Of a stretch of DNA of 64,000 nt, positions 6,493 to 15,192 are shown piece by piece (positions within the stretch are counted from its first letter, which is position 1; each line of letters opens with the position of its first letter). The notes under the pieces were generated by a model. It searched no databases. It had not been told where the DNA came from and saw only the letters and a list, made by a program, of their open reading frames with translations. Origin of the DNA: Steroidobacteraceae bacterium (GTDB lineage Bacteria; Pseudomonadota; Gammaproteobacteria; Steroidobacterales; Steroidobacteraceae); the NCBI GenBank assembly GCA_025458905.1, contig JALORN010000005.1, forward strand, positions 62,001 through 126,000, read 5' to 3'. A program made the translations under genes and the position numbers.

Positions 6493-9216
6493 ATGTCAAT
6501 CGATCGTCTGCTCGCCCGCGGCGGCCTCGCGCTCGCCACGGGAACCATCGTCGCGTCGCTCGCCGCGCCCGTGCTGGCCCAGGAGGTCCTCGGGCTGGAG
6601 GAGGTCGTGGTCACGGCGCGCAAGCGCGAGGAGAACCTGCAGGACGTGTCCATGTCGATCACCGCGATCTCCGCGGTCGACATCGACAAGTTCGGCATCC
6701 GGGACATCGACGACATCTCGCGGCTCGACGCCTCGCTGATCTACGACAAGGGCTATTCCGCCACCGACAACCGCATCTCGATCCGCGGCCTCTCGCCGAC
6801 CCGGGGCCGGGTCAACGTCGCGGTGCTGATCGACGGCATCGACACCTCGACCGAGAGCATCGGCTTCGGCGGTGGCTCGCTGCTCGCCACCAACCGGTTG
6901 CTCGACCTGCAGGCCGTCGAGATCGTCAAGGGTCCGCAGTCGGCCCTCTACGGCCGCGCGGCCTTCGCCGGCGCCGTGCAATACGTCACCAAGGATCCCT
7001 CGCGCGAGCCGGAGGCCAGCGTCCGCGGCGAGTTCGGCGACTTCGGTCGATACGAGGTCGGGACGACGCTCAGCGGCCCGGTGTCCGAGACGCTCGGGCT
7101 GCGCTTCAACGGCCTCTACTGGAACCAGGACGGCATCTACCGGAACCAGGTCACCGGCAACAAGGTCGGCGACGGCGACGGCTGGGGCGCGGCCCTGACG
7201 GCCAAGTGGACCCCGACCGACGCCTTCGATGCCAAGCTGCGGCTCGAGTTCACCGACGACCAGTTCGGCCAGTTCCCGACCGCCCAGCTGCCCATCAACA
7301 ACATCGGGGTCCGGCCCGTCGGCGGTTCGACCTGCCTCACGGCCACCGGGTCCGCCGTCGCCGCGGTCATGGGCGCCTGCCCGTCGGGCAGCGCGCGCGT
7401 CTACTCGCCGACGTCGACGTTCGGTGTGTTCCCGGGCAGCAACCACGTCTACTCCTGGCGCGGCACCGTGCCGGGCGCGGACGAGCTGCCGATCCGGCTC
7501 GATCCGAACCCGACCACCGGCCGGGACTATGCCGGCAGCAACCGCGAGATCAGCCGTGCCACGCTGGTGATGAACTGGAACTTCGAGAAAGGCACGCTGA
7601 CCTCGCTGACCGGGTTCACCGACGCGGCCTTCTCGTTCGACGAGGACGGCGACTTCGACTCGGGCGTGGGCGCGAACGGCGTCGACCGGGCGCTGCGTGC
7701 GGCGCGCTTCGACTACGACAACGACACCCAGCAGATCAGCCAGGAGCTGCGCTTCCGCTCCGATTTCGACGGTCCCTTCAACTTCATGCTGGGCGGACTC
7801 TACTGGAACGACGACGCCAAGCAGATCGCCCGCTCCATCAACATCTTCTGCCTCGGCCCGGTGCCGGCCAACTCGTTCTTCCCGGGCCAGCCGCCGATCC
7901 CCCCGAGCTGCGGCAACCAGGGCCCGAACCAGGTGCTCGGCCAGCTGAACGCGATCCCGCGCCTCAACGGCCGCGAGGTCGAGCACACCTCGGTGTTCGG
8001 CCTGGTCGAGTATCAGTTCAACGACACCTGGAAGCTGACGGTCGAGGGCCGCTACGCCGACGAGACCGAGACCATCCTCGGCGTCAACTGCTCGCCGACG
8101 CTGGACGCTGCGGCCTTCCCGGGCGGCCCGATCGCCAAGTGCCAGGACCCGACCTTCCCGGGCTTCGCCGTGTTCGGGCCGTCGATCAACTACCTGTACC
8201 CGTTCTTCAACCCGTTCGCGCCGATGGCGCCCGCGCTCGGCGTGCGCCAGGCGCCCGACGTGCCGGTCCGGCTGCAGACCGACTCGACCTATGCGACCCC
8301 GCGCGTGACCCTCGAGGCCAAGCCGACGGATTCGAGCCTGGTCTACCTGAGCTGGGCGCGCGGCATCAAGCCGGGCGGCATCTCGGCAACCACCGCCGGT
8401 TCGTGGCAGGACGCGGACTACGACGGTGCGTACGACGAGTTCTCGTTCAAGCAGGAGAAGATCCAGGAATACGAACTCGGCGCCAAGACCACCTTCGCCG
8501 ACGGACGCCTGCGCTTGAACCCGGCAGTGTTCTTCATCAAGTACGACGACAAGCAGACCGGCGCGCAGCTCATCACGCCCTCCGGGATCGCCGTCGGCCG
8601 CCTGCTCAACGCCGGCAAGGCGGAGGTTCGCGGCCTGGAGCTCGACGCGCAGTGGGCGCCGACCGACAACTGGCAGTTTGCGCTGAACTACGCCTACCTC
8701 GATGCCGAGTTCACCGACTTTCCGTTCACCTCCACCTCGGCCACCGACGCGGACCGCTTCGGGTCCTGCCCGCGGGGCCCGGATCCGCGGCTCTGCTACA
8801 TCAACCTGAAGGGCAACAAGCTCGAGCGGGCGCCGGAGCACTCGGTGGTGGCGCAGGCGCGCTGGTCGACCGCGATCGCCGACCTGTTCGGGTCGGACAA
8901 CGCGCGGTTCTTCATCGAAGGCGACGTCCAGGCCCAGAGCAGCCGCTACGTCGACATCTGGAACACCTCCGACCTCGACAGCTACGTGCTCGGCAACCTG
9001 CGGATCGGCGTGACCTCCGCCCGCTGGGACGCGCTGGTCTACGTGAACAACGTCGCCGACAACGATGCCGTGCTGACGGCCAACAGCAACCCGGGCGACG
9101 TGGCCCAGTCGATCGCGGACCCGACGAACTTCTCGCCGGCCGACACGATCGGCGCGACGCTGCCGGATCCGCGGATCGTCGGCGTGCGGTTCAACTACCG
9201 CTTCGCCGGCAACTGA
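6493..9216 (+). CDS. TonB-dependent outer-membrane receptor 2
   Basis: A 907-residue receptor with signal peptide (cleaved near AQ30), TonB-box-like EEVVVTA at residues 36-42, plug domain motifs IRGLSPTRGRVNVAVLIDG and IVKGPQSALYGR, and a long barrel. The barrel ends in FNYRFAGN, so three residues follow the usual terminal aromatic. It is a clear paralogue of receptor 1 (1645-4548), sharing plug motifs nearly residue for residue. The ATG at 6493 is preceded by CGGGGGGTCC, matching the leaders of the other receptors. It is probably regulated by the divergent TetR protein and terminated at 9257-9288. Confidence 0.93.
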   Translation: MSIDRLLARGGLALATGTIVASLAAPVLAQEVLGLEEVVVTARKREENLQDVSMSITAISAVDIDKFGIRDIDDISRLDASLIYDKGYSATDNRISIRGLSPTRGRVNVAVLIDGIDTSTESIGFGGGSLLATNRLLDLQAVEIVKGPQSALYGRAAFAGAVQYVTKDPSREPEASVRGEFGDFGRYEVGTTLSGPVSETLGLRFNGLYWNQDGIYRNQVTGNKVGDGDGWGAALTAKWTPTDAFDAKLRLEFTDDQFGQFPTAQLPINNIGVRPVGGSTCLTATGSAVAAVMGACPSGSARVYSPTSTFGVFPGSNHVYSWRGTVPGADELPIRLDPNPTTGRDYAGSNREISRATLVMNWNFEKGTLTSLTGFTDAAFSFDEDGDFDSGVGANGVDRALRAARFDYDNDTQQISQELRFRSDFDGPFNFMLGGLYWNDDAKQIARSINIFCLGPVPANSFFPGQPPIPPSCGNQGPNQVLGQLNAIPRLNGREVEHTSVFGLVEYQFNDTWKLTVEGRYADETETILGVNCSPTLDAAAFPGGPIAKCQDPTFPGFAVFGPSINYLYPFFNPFAPMAPALGVRQAPDVPVRLQTDSTYATPRVTLEAKPTDSSLVYLSWARGIKPGGISATTAGSWQDADYDGAYDEFSFKQEKIQEYELGAKTTFADGRLRLNPAVFFIKYDDKQTGAQLITPSGIAVGRLLNAGKAEVRGLELDAQWAPTDNWQFALNYAYLDAEFTDFPFTSTSATDADRFGSCPRGPDPRLCYINLKGNKLERAPEHSVVAQARWSTAIADLFGSDNARFFIEGDVQAQSSRYVDIWNTSDLDSYVLGNLRIGVTSARWDALVYVNNVADNDAVLTANSNPGDVAQSIADPTNFSPADTIGATLPDPRIVGVRFNYRFAGN

Positions 9217-9256
9217 GGGCAGGGCGGCCGCCGGGAACGGCGGCGCGCCGCGAGAG

Positions 9257-9288
9257 GGCCGCGACCACGCAGTGGGACGCGGCCTTTT
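9257..9288 (+). terminator. Rho-independent terminator after TonB receptor 2
   Basis: GGCCGCG (9257-9263) pairs with CGCGGCC (9278-9284) and is followed directly by TTTT. It lies about 40 nt past the receptor stop. Confidence 0.65.
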
Positions 9289-9351
9289 CGTTTCCGGATC
9301 CGTCGCACCGCGGCTCGCTAGAATCGGTCGCTACACAGGGAGGTGCGAACG

Positions 9352-11097
9352 ATGCGCGGACTCGGTCGTGTTCTGCGGTTCTGGGGTGGCGGCCGTCCCG
9401 ACGGGGCAGGGCGCAGGCGCCTGCCGCGGGCGCTCGCTGCCGCGGGTGCCTGCCTGGTCCTCACGGGCGGCGCCGATGCGGCGCAGCCCCCCGCGATCCG
9501 CTTCGTCGACGAAGCACGGAAGCGCGGCGTCGAGGACCTCGCGGTGAACTCCACCGGTCCCACCTTCGGCGACTACGATGGCGACGGCGACCTCGACCTG
9601 TTCGTGCCGGTCGAGGATCTCGCTCCGGGGCTCGCCGACCGGCTCTACGAGAACGACGGCCGCGGCATGTTCCGCGACGTCGCCGCCGAGCGCGGCGTGC
9701 AGAACCCCGGCAGCATCAACCGGGGAGCCGTGTTCTGCGACTTCGACAACGACGGCGACCTCGACCTGCTCGCGGCCAACCTGCCCCCGGGGCAGCCGAG
9801 GGAGCGCCACGTCCCGACGACGCTGTTCCGCAACCAGCTCAAGGAGTCCGGCCAGGCGCGCTTCGAGAACGTGACCCGGGCGGCGAAGCTGATGCGCGCG
9901 GGGAACGCCAACGACGAGAAGATCGGTGGCATCGGCGACACGGCGGGCGGCGTGGGCTGCGCCGACTACGACCGCGACGGCGACCTCGACGTGTTCTGGA
10001 AGAACGCCGACCCCGAGATCGAGAACGCGCTGTTCCGCAACGAGGGCAACTGGACCTTCACCGACGTGACGGCCAGCGCCGGCGTCGCGGTGCAGGCCAA
10101 GCTGCGCGAGTCGAACGCGCAGGGCTCGCCCAACTGGACGGACGTCGACCAGGACGGCTGGATCGACCTGCTGGTCACCAACGAGGGCGACAGCAAGGTC
10201 CTGCTGCGCAACAAGGGCGACGGCACCTTCGAGGACATCACCCGCGGCCGCCGCCCGCCGAGCGGCCTGCCGTTCCTGAACCCCGGCAACGCCGAGGGTG
10301 CCTGCATCGCCGACTTCGACAACGACGGCGACATGGACTTCTACCTGCCGCTGGCCGACCAGGCGAACCGCCTGATCCTGAGCCGCCTGAAGGAGAAGGG
10401 CACGCTGACCTTCGAGGACGTCACGCTGAAGTCCGGCGCCGGCGACACCGGCGGCGCGCGCGGCTGCGCGGTGGCCGACTTCGACAACGACGGCCACGTC
10501 GACCTCTACGTCAACAACGGCGGACCGTCGAACACGCTGATCAACGACGTGATCGCTGGCTTCCCGCCGTTCGTGCAGTTCTACATCGCCTGGGAACCGG
10601 CGCAGAACGCGCTGCTGCGCAACAACGGTGACGGCACGTTCAGCGACGTCACCCGCGGCTCCGGCGCCGAGGGCCTCGGCATCGGCTCTGGGGTCGGTGC
10701 GGCCGACGTCGACGGCGACGGCTTCGTCGACCTGTTCGTCGCCAATCGCACCTACTACGCCGAGGGCAAGCAGGTCAGCCCGCAGCCCGGCCAGAACCGG
10801 CTCTACGTCAACCGAGGCAACCGCAACAACTGGATCAAGGTGAAGCTGGTCGGGACGCGCAGCAACCGCAATGCCTATGGCGCGATGATCAAGGTGACCG
10901 CCGGCGACCTCGTCCAGTACCACGAGACCCAGAGCGCGCACGGCTACAACTCGACCAGCGACCCGGTGATCACCTTCGGCCTCGGCGCGCGCAAGGCCGT
11001 GGACGCCATCGAAGTGCGCTGGCCGAGCGGCAGCACGCAGGTCGTGCAGGCCCCGAAGGTCCGCGGCGTCGTCGAGATCGTCGAGGCGGCGCCTTGA
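9352..11097 (+). CDS. Secreted CRTAC1-type protein with VCBS/FG-GAP repeats and ASPIC/UnbV domain
   Basis: A 581-residue exported protein. After a signal peptide (about residues 1-43, hydrophobic LAAAGACLVLTGGADA) come seven repeats with the calcium-loop pattern DxDxDGDxD (for example YDGDGDLDLF, FDNDGDLDLL, VDGDGFVDLF) that should fold as a beta-propeller. The C-terminal about 100 residues (GNRNNWIKVKLVGTRSNRN to IEVRWPSGS) are an ASPIC/UnbV domain. Such proteins are extracellular or surface proteins of unclear role. ATG 9352 is preferred over GTG 9343 because AGGGAGG (9337-9343) lies 8 nt upstream of the ATG. The TTGA overlap with the next gene implies translational coupling. Confidence 0.88.
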   Translation: MRGLGRVLRFWGGGRPDGAGRRRLPRALAAAGACLVLTGGADAAQPPAIRFVDEARKRGVEDLAVNSTGPTFGDYDGDGDLDLFVPVEDLAPGLADRLYENDGRGMFRDVAAERGVQNPGSINRGAVFCDFDNDGDLDLLAANLPPGQPRERHVPTTLFRNQLKESGQARFENVTRAAKLMRAGNANDEKIGGIGDTAGGVGCADYDRDGDLDVFWKNADPEIENALFRNEGNWTFTDVTASAGVAVQAKLRESNAQGSPNWTDVDQDGWIDLLVTNEGDSKVLLRNKGDGTFEDITRGRRPPSGLPFLNPGNAEGACIADFDNDGDMDFYLPLADQANRLILSRLKEKGTLTFEDVTLKSGAGDTGGARGCAVADFDNDGHVDLYVNNGGPSNTLINDVIAGFPPFVQFYIAWEPAQNALLRNNGDGTFSDVTRGSGAEGLGIGSGVGAADVDGDGFVDLFVANRTYYAEGKQVSPQPGQNRLYVNRGNRNNWIKVKLVGTRSNRNAYGAMIKVTAGDLVQYHETQSAHGYNSTSDPVITFGLGARKAVDAIEVRWPSGSTQVVQAPKVRGVVEIVEAAP

Positions 11098-11528
11098 CGG
11101 CCGGGCGCTGGCTCGCGTCGCTGCTGCTCGGGTTCGTGTTCACCAGTGGGCTCAACTGGTTCGTTGCCGAGAAGCTGCTGAACCCGATGATCCGCCCGGG
11201 TCTCGGCCCGCTGATGCGTACCGCGGGCGACACCCAGGTCGGCGTGCTCAGCGGGGGCTTCGCGCTGATCGTGGCCGTGCTCGCCGTGCTGCTCGCGATC
11301 GTGCGCGTGCCGCACGGCTGGCTGGCGCGCGGCGTCGCCGTCGGCGGCCTCCTGTCGGTCGCGGCGTTCTTCGGCACCTACACCTTCCTGTCCGGCTGGA
11401 CGGTGCTGCCGACGGCCGAGATGTGCCGCACGGCGCTCGCCGACACGGCCACCGTGATCGCCGGTGCCGTCGTGATCTCGTTCGTCCAGGGCTACGGGCG
11501 GGCGGGCGGCGCCGGCACGGGTGGCTGA
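11094..11528 (+). CDS. Small membrane protein of unknown function
   Basis: A 144-residue protein beginning at TTG 11094, which overlaps the TGA of the preceding gene (TTGA). It has four likely membrane helices: RWLASLLLGFVFTSGL, GGFALIVAVLAVLLAIV, GVAVGGLLSVAAFFGTYTFL and ADTATVIAGAVVISFV. I do not recognise the family. It also overlaps the next gene's GTG start by 8 nt, so the CRTAC1 protein, this protein and the MFS transporter form one coupled operon, and it may be a membrane partner of one of them. Confidence 0.7.
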   Translation: MTAGRWLASLLLGFVFTSGLNWFVAEKLLNPMIRPGLGPLMRTAGDTQVGVLSGGFALIVAVLAVLLAIVRVPHGWLARGVAVGGLLSVAAFFGTYTFLSGWTVLPTAEMCRTALADTATVIAGAVVISFVQGYGRAGGAGTGG

Positions 11529-13005
11529 AGCCCCGCTGCCCGCGGCGGCCGCCCTCGGTGGCCGCCTGCCACTGCCGACCCGCGTCGCCTGGACCTTCTG
11601 CTCGGTCCCCGAGAACATCAAGAACGCGTCCTGGGACACGTTCGTCCTGTTCTACTACCGGCAGGTGCTGGGTCTCGACGGCAGCCTGATCGCGCTGGCG
11701 CTGGCGCTGATCCTGGTGACCGACGCCCTCGTCGACCCCTACGTCGGCAGCCTCTCCGACGGGCTGCGGCGCGCGCCGCTCGGTCGCCGGCACACCCTGA
11801 TGAGCGCGGCGATCCTGCCTTTCGGCATCGGTCTCGCGGCACTGTTCGCGCCACCCGACGGTCTGTCGCAGGCCAGCCTGTTCGCCTGGCTGCTCGGCTT
11901 CGGCTTGCTGGCGCGCGTCGGCATCTCGTTCTACACCGTGCCGGCGTTCGCGGTCGGGGTCGAGCTGACCCGCGACCCCGCCGAGCGCCCGCTGGTGGTC
12001 GCGCTGCGCAACGTCGGCGCCACCCTGGGTACGATGCTGGTGCCGATCCTCGCGTTCCGGCTGTTCTTCGTGCCCACCGCGGAACATCCGCGCGGCCAGC
12101 TCGACCCCGGGCCCTACCCGGGCTTCGGCGTCACGCTCGCGGTGTTCGGGATGCTCGCGATGTCGGTCGCGGTCGCCGGGACGATGCGCCGCATCCGGTC
12201 GTTCGAGGCGCTCGAATCGGGTCGCGGCCCGGCCGAGCCCCAGTCCTCGCTGGTCAAGCTGGTGCGCGAGCTGCGCGATGCGTTCCGGGTCACGCCCAAC
12301 GTGCGCCGCATCCTCGCGCTGTCGTTCCTGGTCTTCATCATCAACGCGACCCTCAACACCCTCACGCTGTACCTCACGACCTATTTCTGGCAGCTCGGGC
12401 CGCGGGAGACGGAGCGCCTGCTGGTGTTCTCCACGGTCGGGACCTTCGTCGGGCTGCTCGTGGCACGCTGGCCGATGTCGCGCCTCGAGAAGAAGAACCT
12501 GATGGTGATCTCGATCCTCGGCTATTTCGGCTGCGCGCTGGTGGCGATCGCGCTGCCGCTCGCGGGTCTCGCCCCGGCCGCTGCCAGCGCCGCGCTCGCC
12601 CTGCTGGTGGTCGCGCTGAGGTTCGCGGGCGGCGTGTGCTACGGCTGCTACCTGGTCGCCGCCGGCACCGTCACGCTCGACGTCAGCGACGAGCACGAGG
12701 TGAACACCGGCAGGCCGCAGCAGGGCCTCGTGATGTCCTTCGTTTTCCTCGGGCAGCAGGCCGCCGGTGCGGTCGCCGGGGTGCTCGCAGGCGTCTGCCT
12801 GGACGTCATCGACCTGCCGCGCGGCGTGCCGCTCGAGCAGATGCCGCAGGACAAGGTGTCGGCGCTCGCGGCCTTCGTCTGCGCGATCATCGTCGCCGGG
12901 GGCTCGCTGCTCGCCGTCGCGATCCGTCGCTTCGAGGTGTCGCGGGAGAAGCAGGCCCGGCTGACGGCGCGGCTGGCGGCGCTCAAGGCGGGACGCGGCG
13001 GCTAG
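11521..13005 (+). CDS. MFS transporter of the GPH (MelB-like) type
   Basis: A 494-residue polytopic protein, about 12 membrane helices. It matches the glycoside-pentoside-hexuronide:cation symporter layout: an N-terminal helix with SVPENIKNASWDTFVLFYY, then the loop DALVDPYVGSLSDGLRRAPLGRRH, with the Asp and basic residues typical of the cation/sugar coupling region. Start GTG 11521 overlaps the previous gene's end. The substrate is unknown; the gene ends the CRTAC1 operon, so it may import or export what that surface protein binds (inference). Confidence 0.85.
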   Translation: MAEAPLPAAAALGGRLPLPTRVAWTFCSVPENIKNASWDTFVLFYYRQVLGLDGSLIALALALILVTDALVDPYVGSLSDGLRRAPLGRRHTLMSAAILPFGIGLAALFAPPDGLSQASLFAWLLGFGLLARVGISFYTVPAFAVGVELTRDPAERPLVVALRNVGATLGTMLVPILAFRLFFVPTAEHPRGQLDPGPYPGFGVTLAVFGMLAMSVAVAGTMRRIRSFEALESGRGPAEPQSSLVKLVRELRDAFRVTPNVRRILALSFLVFIINATLNTLTLYLTTYFWQLGPRETERLLVFSTVGTFVGLLVARWPMSRLEKKNLMVISILGYFGCALVAIALPLAGLAPAAASAALALLVVALRFAGGVCYGCYLVAAGTVTLDVSDEHEVNTGRPQQGLVMSFVFLGQQAAGAVAGVLAGVCLDVIDLPRGVPLEQMPQDKVSALAAFVCAIIVAGGSLLAVAIRRFEVSREKQARLTARLAALKAGRGG

Positions 13006-13206
13006 GGCACGCCGGAGCCCCTGCAGGCCAGGCGCTCCCGCTGTCGGTGGGCGACTACAGGTGGCCCGGGTGACGCGCCATGGTGTCGCACCGCTCGCGG
13101 CGCGAGGCTGGGCGCGGCAACCGAACTGCCTTAACCTCGAATGCCGCGGATCCGGGCGTCCGGCCGCGACCCCCGTGGCCTGGTGCCACGTCGTCCACGG
13201 GCTCCG

Positions 13207-15075
13207 ATGACGCTGCAGTCCGGTCTGTTCCTGCTGATCCTCGTGACCGCACTCGCCCTCTTCATCCAGGGGCGCGTGCGTGTCGACCTGGTGGCGATGC
13301 TGCTGGTGCTGGCGCTCGCGCTGAGCGGGATCCTCGGGCTGGAGGCGGCACTCGCCGGCTTCGGCAGCGAGCCGGCGATCATCGTCGCGGCGGCCTTCGT
13401 GATCTCCGGCGGGTTGAGCGCGACCGGTGTCACCGACCGCATCGGCCAGGCGATCGGCCGCGCGGCCGGGGCCAGCGAATGGCGTGCGGTCGCGGTGGTG
13501 ATGCCGGCGGTCGCGGCGCTGGCCGCGTTCTCGCACCACCTGATGGTGACCGCGATGATGCTGCCCATCCTGCTGCGCCTCGCGCGCGACCAGGGCCTGC
13601 CCGCCTCGCGACTGCTGATGCCGATGGCACTGGCGGCCTCGCTCGGCACGACGCTGACGCTGTTCAGCGCGCCCGCCTTCCTGCTCGCGCGCGACCTGCT
13701 GGAGCGCAGCGGCACCGGCAGCCTGGGCATCTTCTCGATCACGCCGATCGGCGCGTTGCTGGTGCTGCTCGGCATGGCCTACATGCTGGTCGCGCGCTGG
13801 CTGCTGCCCAAGCGTGCCGGCGGCACCCCCGAGGGCGAGTACCTGCGCCTCGACCGCTACTACACCGAGCTCGTGGTGGAGCAGGAGTCGCCGTGGATCG
13901 GTCGCTCGATCGCGGAGTTCGAGGCGCGTTTCGTCGAGCGCCTGCAGGTGGTGGACTGGCTGCGCGACGGCGCACGCCAGCCGCGCCGGGGCGACGACGA
14001 GCGGCTGCACGCGGGCGACGTGCTGCTGGTGCGGGCCTCGCCCGACGAGATCGCCTCGATCGCCGGCGAGCCGGGCCTCGACCTGCACGCCGTGGCGAAG
14101 TACGGCGACGACGAGGATGAGCCCGGGGAGCGGCCCGCCGCACGTCGCGCCAGGTCCCGGGCCGCGGATGTCGACAAGCAGCTGGTGCAGGCCGTGGTGG
14201 CGCCGAACTCCGTGTTCATCGGTCGCACCGTCGGCGACATCGACTTCCTGCGCACCCTCGGCGTGATCGTCGTCGGGATGTGGCGCAAGGAAGGCTTCCT
14301 CGGCGACGAGGTGGCGCAGGTGCGGCTGCGCGAGGGCGACCTGCTGGTGCTCTGGGGTCGCCAGCGGACCTTCGCGGACCTCGCCGCGCACCGCGGCTTC
14401 CTGATGATGGTGCCGTTCGTGGCGCGCCGCCGCGACCGCCAGCGGGCGCCGGTCGCGCTCGGCATCGTCGCCGCGGTGATCCTCGCCTCGGCGAGCGGCG
14501 CGCTGCCGGTGCAACTCGCCTTCCTCGCCGGCGCCGTCGCGATGGTGCTGGGACGCTGCGTCAGCATCGAGCAGGCCTATCGCGAGATCGACGTGCGGAT
14601 CTACGTGATGATCGCCGGCGTGATCCCGCTCGGCGCGGCGATGCAGCAGACCGGCACCGCGGAACTGCTGGCGCGCCAGCTGCTGCAGGTGGCCGCGGAG
14701 TGGAGCCCGTTCGCGGTGCTGCTGCTGGTGTTCGCGGCCGCGTCCCTGCTCACCCAGGTGCTGTCGGACGCCGCCACCGTGGTGCTGCTGGCGCCGGTCG
14801 CGATCTCGCTCGCGCAGGCGCTCGGCCTGCCGCCCGAGCCGCTGGTGGTCTGCACCGCGCTCGGGGCGGTGGCGTCATTCCTCGTGCCGATCGGCCACCA
14901 TGGCAACCTGCTGATCCTGAATCCCGGCCAATACACCTTCGGCGACTTCATCCGTGTCGGCGCGCCGCTGACCGTGCTGATCGGCGTCAGCAGCGCCTGG
15001 CTGGCGCGCTACCTGTGGCTGGGTGGCCCGCTCTGGCCGGATGGGGCGGTACTGCGCGCGCTGTTCGCCACCTGA
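13207..15075 (+). CDS. SLC13-family permease with central RCK_C domains
   Basis: A 622-residue membrane protein. Membrane helices at residues 1-200 and 400-622 resemble divalent anion:sodium symporters of the SLC13/CitT-like group. Between them lie two cytosolic RCK_C (TrkA-C) modules: ESPWIGRSIAEFEARF to GDVLLVRASPDE, and NSVFIGRTVGDIDFL to EGDLLVLWG, which are expected to bind a regulatory ligand. The family transports dicarboxylates, sulfate or similar anions. ATG 13207 begins MTLQSGLFLLILVTALALF, the first membrane helix; the frame upstream is Arg/Pro rich and is excluded. The gene stands alone, and 200 bp without a clear promoter precede it. Confidence 0.88.
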   Translation: MTLQSGLFLLILVTALALFIQGRVRVDLVAMLLVLALALSGILGLEAALAGFGSEPAIIVAAAFVISGGLSATGVTDRIGQAIGRAAGASEWRAVAVVMPAVAALAAFSHHLMVTAMMLPILLRLARDQGLPASRLLMPMALAASLGTTLTLFSAPAFLLARDLLERSGTGSLGIFSITPIGALLVLLGMAYMLVARWLLPKRAGGTPEGEYLRLDRYYTELVVEQESPWIGRSIAEFEARFVERLQVVDWLRDGARQPRRGDDERLHAGDVLLVRASPDEIASIAGEPGLDLHAVAKYGDDEDEPGERPAARRARSRAADVDKQLVQAVVAPNSVFIGRTVGDIDFLRTLGVIVVGMWRKEGFLGDEVAQVRLREGDLLVLWGRQRTFADLAAHRGFLMMVPFVARRRDRQRAPVALGIVAAVILASASGALPVQLAFLAGAVAMVLGRCVSIEQAYREIDVRIYVMIAGVIPLGAAMQQTGTAELLARQLLQVAAEWSPFAVLLLVFAAASLLTQVLSDAATVVLLAPVAISLAQALGLPPEPLVVCTALGAVASFLVPIGHHGNLLILNPGQYTFGDFIRVGAPLTVLIGVSSAWLARYLWLGGPLWPDGAVLRALFAT

Positions 15076-15084
15076 GCGCTCCCG

Positions 15085-15109
15085 CCGTCCGGCGAGCGGT
15101 TTCGGACGG
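15085..15109 (+). terminator. Weak hairpin after the SLC13 permease
   Basis: CCGTCCG (15085-15091) and CGGACGG (15103-15109) form a 7-bp stem with an 11-nt loop just past the stop at 15075. No T-run follows. Confidence 0.3.
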
Positions 15110-15192
15110 TCGCACTCGCGGGCCGGGCGAGGCCCCGGTTCGCGCCGCTAGACTGCCGGCCGGTAGCGAGACGGGCGGAGCGCGCGGGCGAC

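Noticed and set aside
5679-10631. A 1650-codon open frame on the + strand
   Set aside because: It crosses tetR, receptor 2 and the CRTAC1 gene in the wrong frame and is Arg/Ala/Gly/Pro rich, an effect of high GC removing stop codons.
11248-14514. A 1088-codon open frame on the - strand
   Set aside because: Low-complexity Arg/His/Gln-rich translation opposite the MFS and SLC13 genes; a GC shadow.
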